Origin: Streptomyces asoensis
Lineage (GTDB): Bacteria > Actinomycetota > Actinomycetes > Streptomycetales > Streptomycetaceae
Direction: 5' to 3'
Length of the DNA: 64,000 nucleotides
Assembly: GCF_013085465.1 (NCBI RefSeq)
Contig: NZ_CP049838.1
Coordinates: forward strand, 9,980,301-10,044,300
In this document: piece by piece, positions 27,611-35,783 of the stretch
Position numbering within the stretch: the stretch's first letter is position 1
Layout of the letters: the number at the start of each line of letters is the position of its first letter
The notes under the pieces: generated by a model
Told to the model about the DNA's origin: nothing
Database searches by the model: none
Seen by the model: only the letters and a program-made list of their open reading frames with translations
Made by a program: the position numbers and the translations under genes

Positions 27611-28477
27611 ATGTCCGCGACTCAGACGGCCCAGCTCATGGACGGCACCGGTCTTGCCGGACGCATCGTCGAAGAGGCTGCCGCCAGGGCGGCACAGATC
27701 TCACAGCACACGGGGACCAGCCCCTGCCTGGCGACGGTGCTGGTGGGGGAGGACCCCGCGTCGGTCACCTACGTCCGGATGAAACGGGCGCGGTGCGCGA
27801 AGGCGGGTATCCGGTCCCGGCACATCGCTCTGCCCGCCGCCACCACGACCGCCGAGCTGATCGACACCCTCGCCGGCCTGTCCGACGATCCGGACGTGCA
27901 CGGCATCCTGCTCCAGCATCCCTGCGGCCCGCACATCGACGAGCGAGCGGCGTTCGAGGCCATCGCTCCGCACAAGGACGTCGACGGGGTCACGGCACAT
28001 TCCTTCGCCGCCATGAGCTTCGGGCTGCCGGGCTTCGTGTCCTGCACCCCGGGCGGCATCATGCGACTGCTGGAGGCCTACGACGTCGACCTCACCGGCC
28101 GGCGTGCCGCCGTGGTGGGCCGCAGCGCGATCCTCGGCAAACCGGTGGGGATGCTCCTGCTCGCCCGGGACGCAACGGTGACCTACTGCCACTCCCGCAC
28201 GGCGGACCTGCCGGACATCATCCGGGAAGCGGATGTCGTGGTGGCGGCCGTGGGACGGCCCCGGCTGATCCGGGGTGAGGACATCAAGCCCGGCGCGGTG
28301 GTGATCGACGCCGGCTACAACCGGGGCAACGTGGGCGACGTGGACTTCGACGCCGCCCTGACCCGAGCCCGCCTGATCACCCCGGTGCCCGGCGGCGTCG
28401 GCCCGATGACCATCGCCGTCCTGCTCGCCCAGACCGTCGACGCTGCCGCGGACCAACTCGGCATCGAGCACCACTGA
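27611..28477 (+). CDS. folD: Methylene-tetrahydrofolate dehydrogenase/cyclohydrolase
   Basis: 288 aa. Bifunctional enzyme interconverting 5,10-methylene-, 5,10-methenyl- and 10-formyl-tetrahydrofolate with NADP. Visible: ASVTYVRMKRARCAKAGIRS with the Tyr and Lys of the active-site Y-x-x-x-K pair, GILLQHPCGPHIDERAAFEA (the substrate-binding QLPLP-like motif is QHPCG here), PHKDVDGVT, CTPGGIMRLLEAY, VVGRSAILGKPVGMLLLARD, and the C-terminal TPVPGGVGPMTIAVLL. ATG follows GGAGGC. Probably a paralogue of the housekeeping folD, controlled by the ZTP riboswitch. The changed QLPLP loop may alter the substrate pocket. Confidence 0.93.
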   Translation: MSATQTAQLMDGTGLAGRIVEEAAARAAQISQHTGTSPCLATVLVGEDPASVTYVRMKRARCAKAGIRSRHIALPAATTTAELIDTLAGLSDDPDVHGILLQHPCGPHIDERAAFEAIAPHKDVDGVTAHSFAAMSFGLPGFVSCTPGGIMRLLEAYDVDLTGRRAAVVGRSAILGKPVGMLLLARDATVTYCHSRTADLPDIIREADVVVAAVGRPRLIRGEDIKPGAVVIDAGYNRGNVGDVDFDAALTRARLITPVPGGVGPMTIAVLLAQTVDAAADQLGIEHH

Positions 28478-29029
28478 CCCTTTCCTCGGGCACGCGCTCT
28501 CACCCGCTCTCCCGTCATCGGCCAAAGCCGCCGGATCCCTAACCGGCGGCCGCAGCAGCCGAACGAGACGCCGACGACCGCGAAGCCGGGAGCCGGCGGC
28601 CGGCGGGGCACGGGCCGGCCGCCCGCGCCCCGTCCATGACGACCGCGGCCGCCTGACCATTTCCCTTTCTCAAGCACCTGCGTGCTCAGCGCCGGCAACC
28701 GGCCGAAGACCGGCCCCCTGCCGCCCTCCGCAGCCGCGAGGTCGCCCGGCCGCCCTGCACCGCAGACGCCGCCGCCCGCAGACTGTCCCTGCGCGCGCCC
28801 GGGGTATGGCCGGCCCCGGAGCCGGTGTGATGCAGGCCATAATTGCTGTCGGCCGATCTTGGAATGCGTGGGCATGCGCCACCGCTGCACTGCTTGTGGG
28901 CCTTCCCTGCCCTGGGGGGCGCACCGGGCAACGGTGGCCGGCGCGAATGGCCACAGGAGCAGGACACCTCGTGGTCCCGCCTGCTCCGCCACGATCCGGA
29001 CCGCCGCCCGCGAAAGGTACTTCCGCTCC
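28478..29029. other. Gap with no recognisable gene
   Basis: 550 bp between folD and the MFS gene; only biased antisense frames. It presumably contains the MFS promoter. Confidence 0.4.
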
Positions 29030-30244
29030 ATGCCACTGGCCCTGCTGGCCCTTGCCCTCGTCGCGTTCGGTATCGGTACGACCGAGTTCGCCACGATGGG
29101 GCTGCTGCCCCAGATCGCCGACGGGGTCGGCGTGTCCGTGCCGCACGCCGGCAACATCGTCTCCGCCTACGCGCTCGGCGTCGTCGTCGGCGCCCCGCTC
29201 CTGACGGGCATCGGCGCGCGCATCGCCCACAAACGGCTTCTGCTCCTGCTGTCCGCTCTGTTCGTGATCGGCAACGTCGCGTCCGCCCTCGCTCCCGGCT
29301 TCGGCCTGCTGTTCGCCGCGCGTTTCCTGGCGGGCCTGCCCCACGGAGCGCTGTTCGGCGTGGGCGCTGTCGTGGCCTCCCGGCTGGTCGCCCCCGAACG
29401 AGCCGGGCGGGCCGTGTCGAGGATGTTCCTCGGACTCACCATCGCCAACATCATCGGTGTCCCGGCCGGCACGGCTCTCGGACAGCAACTGGGCTGGCGC
29501 TACGCCTACTGCGCCGTCGCCGTGATCGGCCTCGTCGCGCTGGCCGCGCTGGCCGCCTTCGTCCCCCACCAGCCCCGCAGCACCCAGGCCGGCATCCGGC
29601 ACGAACTGCGCGCCATGGGCAACCGGCAGGTCGCCCTCGGCCTGGCCACCGCCGTCGTGGGATTCGGCGGCTTCTTCGCCGTCTACAGCTACCTGGTGCC
29701 GATCCTGACCCACCTGACGGGCTTCTCCGACTCCTCGACCACCTGGGTCCTCGCGCTCTACGGCGCCGGAATGACGCTGGGCACGCTCATCGCGGGCCCG
29801 CTGACCGACCGCGCCCTGCGCCCGACGCTGTACGGAGGGCTCGCCCTGCTCGGCGCGTCGCTCGTGACGTTCTACTTCACGGTCCACAGCCCCGTTCCCG
29901 CCCTGGTGACACTCGCCTTCATGGGCGCGATGGGCGCGCTGGTCACCACCCCCGTGCAGATGCTGCTCATGGCCAAGGCGAAGAACGCCCCGACGATGGC
30001 GGCGGCCTCCAACCACTCCGCCTTCAACCTGGCCAACGCCGGCGGCGCCTGGCTCGGCGGCCTGGCCATCTCGGCCGGCTGGGGCTGGGCCTCGCCCGCC
30101 CTGGTCGGCGCGACCCTCGCCGCCGCCGGCCTGGCCCTCGCCCTCCTCGCCGGCCTCACCGACCGCGGGACCGGGTCCTCCGAACTGATCACGTCATCGG
30201 CAGCGCAGACCCCGACCGAGGCCCGGCAGATCCCGACGGCCTGA
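29030..30244 (+). CDS. MFS transporter, DHA1 family
   Basis: 404 aa with 12 predicted helices. Start ATG 29030, GAAAGG 12 bases upstream. The first helix LALLALALVAFGIGTTEFAT and the GLLPQIADGVGVSVPHAGNI stretch are typical of the AraJ/NepI/PbuE branch. Then LLTGIGARIAHKRLLLLLSA (motif A position), RFLAGLPHGALFGVGAVVAS, and the second half TLIAGPLTDRALRPTLYGGL. Members export sugars, purine nucleosides, or drugs. It sits in the segment bounded by the structured repeats. The substrate cannot be assigned. Confidence 0.9.
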   Translation: MPLALLALALVAFGIGTTEFATMGLLPQIADGVGVSVPHAGNIVSAYALGVVVGAPLLTGIGARIAHKRLLLLLSALFVIGNVASALAPGFGLLFAARFLAGLPHGALFGVGAVVASRLVAPERAGRAVSRMFLGLTIANIIGVPAGTALGQQLGWRYAYCAVAVIGLVALAALAAFVPHQPRSTQAGIRHELRAMGNRQVALGLATAVVGFGGFFAVYSYLVPILTHLTGFSDSSTTWVLALYGAGMTLGTLIAGPLTDRALRPTLYGGLALLGASLVTFYFTVHSPVPALVTLAFMGAMGALVTTPVQMLLMAKAKNAPTMAAASNHSAFNLANAGGAWLGGLAISAGWGWASPALVGATLAAAGLALALLAGLTDRGTGSSELITSSAAQTPTEARQIPTA

Positions 30245-30607
30245 CAGCGTGTGCCCGGTGGCGCGGTACCGGGCCACGAGGCCGCAACGAGTCCCGGCCC
30301 ACGGGGCCGTGAGGCAAGAGGCCCGGCCCCGGTTGCTTCCCACCGGGCCGAGCCGGTGGCCGGGGGCACCTCCAGAACGAGGAACAGCAAGCACATTCCC
30401 CTAAAGGGTGGTGCTCGAGAGGCTCCGGAAGCCGTCGCGGTACAGCTCACGGGCGGCCCGACGGAAGCCGGCAGACAGCTGTGCCGAAGTGCCTGCGGCA
30501 CCGGAGCTTCGCGCCGGCCGGGAATGAGGCGGCCGGAGAGGTTGTTGCACAGCATGAACCTGACATGCTCCGGTCAATCCGGGGGGTGCGGGTGAAAGGA
30601 GGACCTC
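30245..30607. other. Leader of the alternative ribosomal protein set
   Basis: 360 bp. I looked for an AT-rich Zur operator of the TGAAAATGATTTTCA type and saw none that clear; the best AT-containing part is TTGTTGCACAGCATGAACCTGACATG near 30541-30566. A good ribosome site (AAAGGAGGACC) precedes rpmG. Confidence 0.4.
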
Positions 30608-30772
30608 ATGGCACGCAACAGCATGCGTCCTGTCGTCACGCTGAAGTCGACGGCCGGGACCGGCGTCACCTACGTGACGCGCAAGAACCGCAGCAACGAC
30701 CCCGACCGGCTCGTCCTGCGCAAGTACGACCCGCTCGCCGAGAAGCACGTCGCCTTCCGCGAGGAACGCTGA
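30608..30772 (+). CDS. rpmG: Ribosomal protein bL33, cysteine-free paralogue
   Basis: 54 aa. [54 protein letters not shown] is bL33. The CxxC zinc pairs of the ordinary form are absent, so it is the zinc-independent (C-minus) type that replaces the zinc form when the metal is scarce. ATG 30608 with AAAGGAGG upstream. First gene of a three-gene run with L31 and L36 forms. Such sets are classically Zur-repressed; regulation here is inferred from family, not from a visible operator. Confidence 0.93.
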   Translation: MARNSMRPVVTLKSTAGTGVTYVTRKNRSNDPDRLVLRKYDPLAEKHVAFREER

Positions 30773-30817
30773 ACCACGCCCCCGCCCCGGGCAGACAGCC
30801 ACAGGTAAGGAAACCCC

Positions 30818-31078
30818 ATGAGGCCCCGCATCCATCCCGAATCCCGGCAGGTCGCCTTCCGTGACCGCGCCGCGAACGCCCTCTTCCTCACCCGCTCCAC
30901 AGCGGCCTCGGCCCAGACGGTCGAGTGGGAGGACGGCAACACCTACCCGCTGATCGATGTCGACATCTCATCGGCGAGTCACCCGTTCTGCACCGGCACC
31001 TCGAGGGTCGTGGACACCGCTGGGCGGGTCGAGCGGTTCGAGCGTCGCTACGGCCGCGCGGCCCCGGCCCGGCCCTGA
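30818..31078 (+). CDS. rpmE2: Ribosomal protein bL31, type B
   Basis: 86 aa. [70 protein letters not shown] is the type B bL31. It lacks the N-terminal zinc-binding cysteines and carries the longer insertion. Follows rpmG by 45 bp, ribosome site AAGGAAACC. Part of the zinc-sparing ribosomal set. Confidence 0.95.
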   Translation: MRPRIHPESRQVAFRDRAANALFLTRSTAASAQTVEWEDGNTYPLIDVDISSASHPFCTGTSRVVDTAGRVERFERRYGRAAPARP

Positions 31079-31113
31079 CCGCGGGCCGTCGTCCCAACAG
31101 GAGGAAGCAGACC

Positions 31114-31236
31114 ATGAAGGTACGTAAGTCCCTGCGTTCGCTGAAGTCCCGACCGGGGGCCCAGGTGGTCCGCCGCCGGGGCGTGGTCTTCGTCGTCAAC
31201 AAGAAGAACCCCCGCCTCAAGGCCCGCCAGGGCTGA
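31114..31236 (+). CDS. rpmJ: Ribosomal protein bL36, alternative (B-type) form
   Basis: 40 aa. [20 protein letters not shown] then [20 protein letters not shown] is the YkgO-like bL36. The C/C/C/H zinc site of the usual 37-residue protein is replaced. GGAGGAAGCAGACC precedes ATG 31114. Third gene of the set, 35 bp after rpmE2. The rpsN2, rpmB2 and metallochaperone genes often seen with these three are not here. Confidence 0.95.
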   Translation: MKVRKSLRSLKSRPGAQVVRRRGVVFVVNKKNPRLKARQG

Positions 31237-31442
31237 CAGCGCCCGCCCGCCCGCCCGTCCAGCCGGCCGCCCGCCCGCCCGCCCGTCCGCCCGTCCGTCC
31301 AGCCGGCCGGCCGGGCCGCACTCCCGGGCGCAGCCGGGCCGACCGAGCCCGGGAGTTGCGTCCCGCGCGTCCCCGAGCCGAGCCGGGACGGGGGCCCGCC
31401 CGCCCCCGCCCGCCCGGCCGGCGGACGGCCGGGCGGGGGCGG

Positions 31443-31595
31443 GCGGGAATGCCGCTGTGGTGGCGGGTGTTGTGCAGGACGTGGTCGTGAGGGGGACAGT
31501 GTCCCCGGGCCTCACCTATTGCCTGCGGGGACGATCGTCCGGCTGAAGCCCCGCAGAGCCTTTCGCCGCGCAGGCGACCGCCCCTTCACGACCAC
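31443..31595. repeat. Structured dispersed repeat, copy B
   Basis: Matches copy A (27241-27396) from GCGGGAATGCCGC to CCCTTCACGACC. There is one 1-base indel in the core and more divergence in the first 30 bases. Both hairpins are kept. Lies 200 bp after rpmJ, so the pair of repeats brackets the folD-MFS-L33-L31-L36 segment. The 31240-31330 stretch just before is a simple GCCC/GTCC repeat tract. Confidence 0.8.
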
Positions 31596-31926
31596 GCTCC
31601 TTCGCCTACGGCTCCGGGCCGGCGTCCTCGCCGGCCCGGAGCCGCACCCGTATCCCCGCCGCTGCCGCGCGGCCGGTCCGCAGCACCCGAGCCGGCCCAG
31701 CCGGGCAGAACACGGCCTGCCCGCCTGCCTGCCAAAGTGCCGCCACCCCGTTTGGGAAGCCGACGGTGTACAGGAGAGTCGTTCGTGAGGCCGGGACTCT
31801 TCGCGGCCGCAGCTCGAGCAGCGGCAGCCCCCGATGCCCCTGCCGAGGAATCGGCGGCCGCGTGATCATCCACGGGCGACTCGCCGCGTGCTTACGGCTA
31901 CCGGGCCCGGGGAAGTGATGATCTCC

Positions 31927-32112
31927 ATGACGAGCGCGATGCAGAACTACGGTCTCCTCTGGACCGACCCGGACGGTACCCCGCAGGCGTCCGCCGGCAG
32001 GTACGACAAGCGGTCCGCAAAGCACCGCCGCACCGAACTGAAAGCCGTGGGCTGCACCCGTGTCGAGATCGTGCCGGTCAGACCCGGCGAAGTTCCCGAG
32101 CCGGTTTCCTGA
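31927..32112 (+). CDS. Small conserved hypothetical protein
   Basis: 61 aa: MTSAMQNYGLLWTDPDGTPQ, ASAGRYDKRSAKHRRTELKA, VGCTRVEIVPVRPGEVPEPV. The pattern (YGLLWTDPDG near the start, R-x-x-E-L followed by GCTxVEIVPV) recurs in small Streptomyces proteins of unknown function. Start ATG 31927 with GGGGAAG upstream (31918 is the alternative). A perfect 14-bp terminator follows, which supports a real transcription unit. Confidence 0.65.
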   Translation: MTSAMQNYGLLWTDPDGTPQASAGRYDKRSAKHRRTELKAVGCTRVEIVPVRPGEVPEPVS

Positions 32113-33650
32113 GCCAGGCGGAGCAGACCGGGGCGGGACGGCCTCGGCACTCGTCCGGCTGCCTGCCGGCGTCCGCGCCGGCGGCCAAGGTGTCGAACAC
32201 CTTGGCCGCCGCGGCTGTGCGAAGTTGCACAGGCGTCGACGATGCGAGCGCCGCCGGCGTCCTCGCCCGCTACGGGGCGGAACTCGACGAGACGATGGCC
32301 GCCTGCACCGGTTCTCCCCGGCTGACGGCGACAGGCGACGCGGTCCGGATCGAACTGCGCATGGACGAGCCGTACTCCACCACCGCACCGCACCCGCGCT
32401 CCGTCTGGCGTGACCGGCACACGGACTACGGCCGGCTGCGCAGCCCTGATCCGCGACCGTACCTGCCGGGCCGGCCGGCCGGCAGGCGAACTCCTCGTAC
32501 GGAGGCCGTTCGGCCGGCCGGCCGCGAACCCGCCGTGCAGCGCCGGCCCGTTGAGGGACTGGTTCGGACGGTGTTCCGGGCTCCGACCCGACCCGACCGG
32601 ACCTGTCCGCCACCTGGTGGCCCTGCTGCCTTCGCACGGCCCCTGGTCCTGTCCGAGGAACTCGAGCGGCTTTCCCGCATTGCGCCTGCCGGAGAGCCCG
32701 GAACCGTCAGCGAACGTGCTACGGCAAGCGCGTGGATCCGCCGCCGCCCGTACGGAAGTACGGCTGCGGGGCATCGGTGCCAGGCACAGGGTGATCATTC
32801 CGGTGAGGATCAGCGCGCAGCCGGCCCACGCCGAGGGCGAGAGGCGCTCATGGAGGAGGAGCACGCCGATCAGGGCCGCGGCCACGGGCTCGGCGAGGCT
32901 GAGCGTCCCGGCCGTGGTGGCCCGCACCCGGCTGAGGCCCATGGTGAACAGCCAGTACGCGGCGGCGGTGGCACCTATGCCCAGCCAGCCGATCAAGGCC
33001 AGGGTGGTGGTGTTGTTCACCGGGGCGGCATCCTTGATCATCCAGGGCAGCAGAGTGAGAGAGCCCACCAGCAGCGACAGCGCGGAGAACGCGGGCAGGT
33101 GGGCAGCGGGAGCGGCGGCGGCCAGCTTCTTGGCGAAGACGGTGTACAGGCCGTAGCAGGTGCCGGCGGCCACGGCCAGGAGCAGACCGAACGGGTCCAC
33201 GCGGGTGCTTCCCGGCGCCAGCAGGAGCGTGCAGCCGGCGACGGCCGCGCCGGTGCTCACCATCCAGGCGGTCCCCATCCGTTCACCGATCACCCACCGG
33301 GCGCACCATCCGGTCGCGGCGGGGGCGGTGCCCAGGGCGACCACCGTGGCCAGAGCCGCGCCGGTCCGCGCCACCGAGGACAGAAAGGCCACTTGGTAGA
33401 TGCCCGTCGAGAAGGCGCAGATCAGCAGCGGACCCATGGCCTTGCGCGCGGCCGGCGCCCGAAATTTCCCCGGACGAATGGTGAACGCCCCGAGGACCAG
33501 GCCGCCCGCGAGCAGCCGCCACCCGCCCAGGGCCGCCGGCGTCATGGGACTGGCCGCCAGCACCTGGGCAGGGCCGACAGTGCCCCACAGCACCGCCGCC
33601 GACAGAACCGGAATCGCGCCGGCCGCCGGACTGTTCTTTCGTATGTCCAT
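31947..33650 (-). CDS. EamA (DMT) transporter with an abnormal C-terminal run-on
   Basis: The first 300 residues from ATG 33650 are a complete ten-helix EamA protein: AAVLWGTVGPAQVLAASPMT, STGIYQVAFLSSVARTGAAL, then the second repeat VAAGTCYGLYTVFAKKL, LAEPVAAALIGVLLLHERLS and AGCALILTGMITLCLAPMP, ending near 32751. Instead of stopping, the frame stays open for about 267 more codons of R/G/P-rich sequence to 31947, running antisense across a terminator and the small + gene. The natural stop has probably been lost by rearrangement. Metabolite exporter by family; divergent from the Lrp regulator, which probably controls it. Confidence 0.8.
   Translation of the reverse strand: MDIRKNSPAAGAIPVLSAAVLWGTVGPAQVLAASPMTPAALGGWRLLAGGLVLGAFTIRPGKFRAPAARKAMGPLLICAFSTGIYQVAFLSSVARTGAALATVVALGTAPAATGWCARWVIGERMGTAWMVSTGAAVAGCTLLLAPGSTRVDPFGLLLAVAAGTCYGLYTVFAKKLAAAAPAAHLPAFSALSLLVGSLTLLPWMIKDAAPVNNTTTLALIGWLGIGATAAAYWLFTMGLSRVRATTAGTLSLAEPVAAALIGVLLLHERLSPSAWAGCALILTGMITLCLAPMPRSRTSVRAAADPRACRSTFADGSGLSGRRNAGKPLEFLGQDQGPCEGSRATRWRTGPVGSGRSPEHRPNQSLNGPALHGGFAAGRPNGLRTRSSPAGRPARQVRSRIRAAQPAVVRVPVTPDGARVRCGGGVRLVHAQFDPDRVACRRQPGRTGAGGHRLVEFRPVAGEDAGGARIVDACATSHSRGGQGVRHLGRRRGRRQAAGRVPRPSRPGLLRLAQETGSGTSPGLTGTISTRVQPTAFSSVRRCFADRLSYLPADACGVPSGSVQRRP
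32180..32210 (+). terminator. Perfect 14-bp hairpin
   Basis: GGCGGCCAAGGTGT pairs with ACACCTTGGCCGCC around the 3-nt loop CGA, 67 bp after the small gene at 31927-32112. Confidence 0.8.
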
Positions 33651-33723
33651 GACCGGCGAGAGCAGGAAGAAGTGCGACCACACTTCCCGCTCTCCACATC
33701 TAATTCGGCATAGAGTCGATTCC

Positions 33724-34218
33724 ATGGAACTTGATGCACTGGATCGGGTCCTGCTCCGAGAGCTGCAGAACGATGCACGGCAGACCAACCGAGACCTCGC
33801 CGGCAAAGCCGGGGTCTCGCCCTCCACGTCGCTGGAGCGGGTGAGACTGCTGCGCGAGCGCGGTGTGGTCACCGGCTACCACGCTGCCCTGGACCTCGAT
33901 ACGGCCGGCCGCCCCGTCCAAGCGCTCATCTCCGTGCGCATCCGGCCTCCAGCCCGCCCCGTCATCGAGGGGTTCCGGGAATGGGCGGCGCGGCTGCCCG
34001 AGGTGATCGGCCTGTTCGTCACCTCGGGCACTCACGACTTCCTCATCCACGTAGCCGTCCCCGATGTGGACGGCGTGTACGCCTTCGTCATCGACCGCCT
34101 CACCGAACGCCGTGAAGTCGTCGACGTGCAGACGACGATGGTCTACGAGCACGTCCAGCCCCGCTGCATCGAGCCGGCCGGCCCGGACCGGCCCCGCTCC
34201 GCACGCAAAGCCTGCTGA
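33724..34218 (+). CDS. Lrp/AsnC-family transcriptional regulator
   Basis: 164 aa. N-terminal HTH: LDALDRVLLRELQNDARQTN then RDLAGKAGVSPSTSLERVRL. The C-terminal RAM/AsnC effector domain follows: GRPVQALISVRIRPPARPVI, VIGLFVTSGTHDFLIHVAVP, DVQTTMVYEHVQPR. Forms dimers/octamers that bind amino acids. Divergently transcribed from the EamA exporter with 73 bp between the starts, the classic arrangement where Lrp controls an amino-acid or metabolite exporter and itself. Confidence 0.92.
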   Translation: MELDALDRVLLRELQNDARQTNRDLAGKAGVSPSTSLERVRLLRERGVVTGYHAALDLDTAGRPVQALISVRIRPPARPVIEGFREWAARLPEVIGLFVTSGTHDFLIHVAVPDVDGVYAFVIDRLTERREVVDVQTTMVYEHVQPRCIEPAGPDRPRSARKAC

Positions 34219-34356
34219 CCGGCCCCCTCGAGGCTCCCGTCCATGCGCGGTTCACCCACCGGTCGAGCCAGGCACCGACGTGGCACCGACGTGGGGGCAG
34301 CCGACAGGGGTCCTGGTTGGGATGCGGGGCCGTTCCCCCCGTTGGATGGTGGAGTC

Positions 34357-34638
34357 ATGAACCAGCATCACCAGTCCCATCGGACGATCGAGATCGACAC
34401 CCGGCTCGTCACGACCGGTGCCGTGCTCACCGCGGCCGGTGCCGCAGTGGCATGCGCCGGCATGGCCATCGGAGCCTTCGCCGTGTTCACGGCAGGTCGG
34501 CGCATGATCCGCGACATGGACGTGCCCCCGACCCAGCAGGCGGCCGCGAAGTGGCAGCAGGCCAAGGAGGCGTCCCGAGCGGGCATGCGGGCGTGGCAGT
34601 CCGCGTCCGACGTTCAGAACGGATCGCTCGCCCGCTAG
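34357..34638 (+). CDS. Small membrane protein, conserved in Streptomyces
   Basis: 93 aa. RTIEIDTRLVTTGAVLTAAG then AAVACAGMAIGAFAVFTAGR forms one long or two short membrane helices. The basic/amphipathic tail RRMIRDMDVPPTQQAAAKWQ QAKEASRAGMRAWQ is cytoplasmic. GGAG sits just ahead of ATG 34357. Similar short proteins with MIRDM-x-VPP occur in many Streptomyces; function unknown. Confidence 0.75.
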   Translation: MNQHHQSHRTIEIDTRLVTTGAVLTAAGAAVACAGMAIGAFAVFTAGRRMIRDMDVPPTQQAAAKWQQAKEASRAGMRAWQSASDVQNGSLAR

Positions 34639-34650
34639 ACGAGGCGAAGC

Positions 34651-34693
34651 CGCTCCGCCGACACCGGGCCCAGGACCCGGCGCCGGCGGAGCG
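34651..34693. terminator. Bidirectional hairpin
   Basis: CGCTCCGCCG / CGGCGGAGCG with an inner ACCGGG/CCCGG pairing, 13 bp after the small membrane gene; the converging marR remnant also ends here. Confidence 0.75.
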
Positions 34694-34749
34694 ATGCCCG
34701 CTGTCCCGGACCACGCAGGTTCCCCACACCCGGATCCGGGTGGCCTGAG

Positions 34750-35030
34750 GCAGGTCTGCATCGGTGAGGCTGACCACCATGACCCGCCGGTCGTGGGGAG
34801 CGGGCGGTCTCCCGGGTGAGCAGTCCGGCCTCGGCATGCGGCGCAGTGACTTGGAGACGGTGGAGTGGTCGAGGCCGACACGCTCCAGCAGTTCTGCCTG
34901 TGTCCGGCCGTCGTGGTCGAAGAGCTGCATCAGCAGCAGTTCCTGTCCCGGGTGCAGGTTCAGGGCGCGCAGCATGGCGGCGGCGTGGCCGCGGTGGGCG
35001 CGGGCGGGCTGGAAGATGGCAGACCGCCGT
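34750..35030 (-). pseudogene. MarR-family regulator remnant
   Basis: Minus strand encodes RALNLHPGQELLLMQLFDHD, GRTQAELLERVGLDHSTVSK, SLRRM, the winged-helix recognition region. It then slips frame (AEAGLLTRETA is in another frame) and returns as HDRRVMVVSLTDA. Both ends are missing; full proteins are about 150 aa. Confidence 0.7.
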
Positions 35031-35375
35031 CCGGCTGCCGTTCCCCGCGTATCCCACCGGCGAGGAGCACGGCTTTTGGTGGTTCCTGGGCCAGGACGTC
35101 CTTCTGCGTGAAGACACTGGTGCGGCCGTCCTGGCCCGCGGCCGGACAGCGGCAGACCTCGACCGCGTTTGTGACCTGATCCCGCCAGGCTCCTGCCGAC
35201 CGGGCAGCCAGATCGGCCCGTCACAGTGTCTGGGAAGGTGCTGAACCGGTTTCGGCGCGAGCAACAGCATCCAGGAGCGCTTCGGAGCTGCTCCGTGTGT
35301 CCGGTGTTGGCCGGCAGGAGAACAGGGTGTCCGGTCTCGAACGACCTGAGACCGCGGTTGCGCGAGAATCGCCTG

Positions 35376-35783
35376 GTGACTGTATCCATCGACCGTAGTC
35401 GGTCCCTCGAGGAGCTCGAACGTGATCGCTGGCAGGCGCCCCCACCTGACGCCACCCGTCTCATGTCGAGGGTTCATGCCCTGCGGAGCCGGCCGGTCGG
35501 GACTCTGACCGTCGAGGACCTGCGCCTGCTGATCAGGCAGGACATCGGGCTGGCGGTGCTTCTTCCGCTCGCGGTGGAGGTGCTTCGTGACAATCCGCTG
35601 GCCGAAGGCCACATGGGCGAGGGCGATCTGCTGTGCGCAGTCCTGACCAGGAACTCGGCGATCTGGAGCGCTTATCCGGATCCTGCAAGGCAACTGACCT
35701 TCATCGTCGGCGGCCTCTCCGGCCTCTCGCCAGACCTGCGAAGCGAGGTCGAGCGGTTCGTAGGCGCCGTCCAGAATTCCTGA
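35376..35783 (+). CDS. Immunity-like protein (annotated in relatives as contact-dependent inhibition immunity)
   Basis: 135 aa from GTG 35376. SRSLEELERDRWQAPPPDAT, LRSRPVGTLTVEDLRLLIRQ, DIGLAVLLPLAVEVLRDNPL and AEGHMGEGDLLCAVL form an all-helical protein. I associate this pattern with the small Streptomyces proteins called contact-dependent growth inhibition immunity proteins. No toxin gene is adjacent, so it is an orphan immunity gene if the family call holds. Alternative: a housekeeping protein of the same fold with unrelated function. Confidence 0.6.
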   Translation: MTVSIDRSRSLEELERDRWQAPPPDATRLMSRVHALRSRPVGTLTVEDLRLLIRQDIGLAVLLPLAVEVLRDNPLAEGHMGEGDLLCAVLTRNSAIWSAYPDPARQLTFIVGGLSGLSPDLRSEVERFVGAVQNS

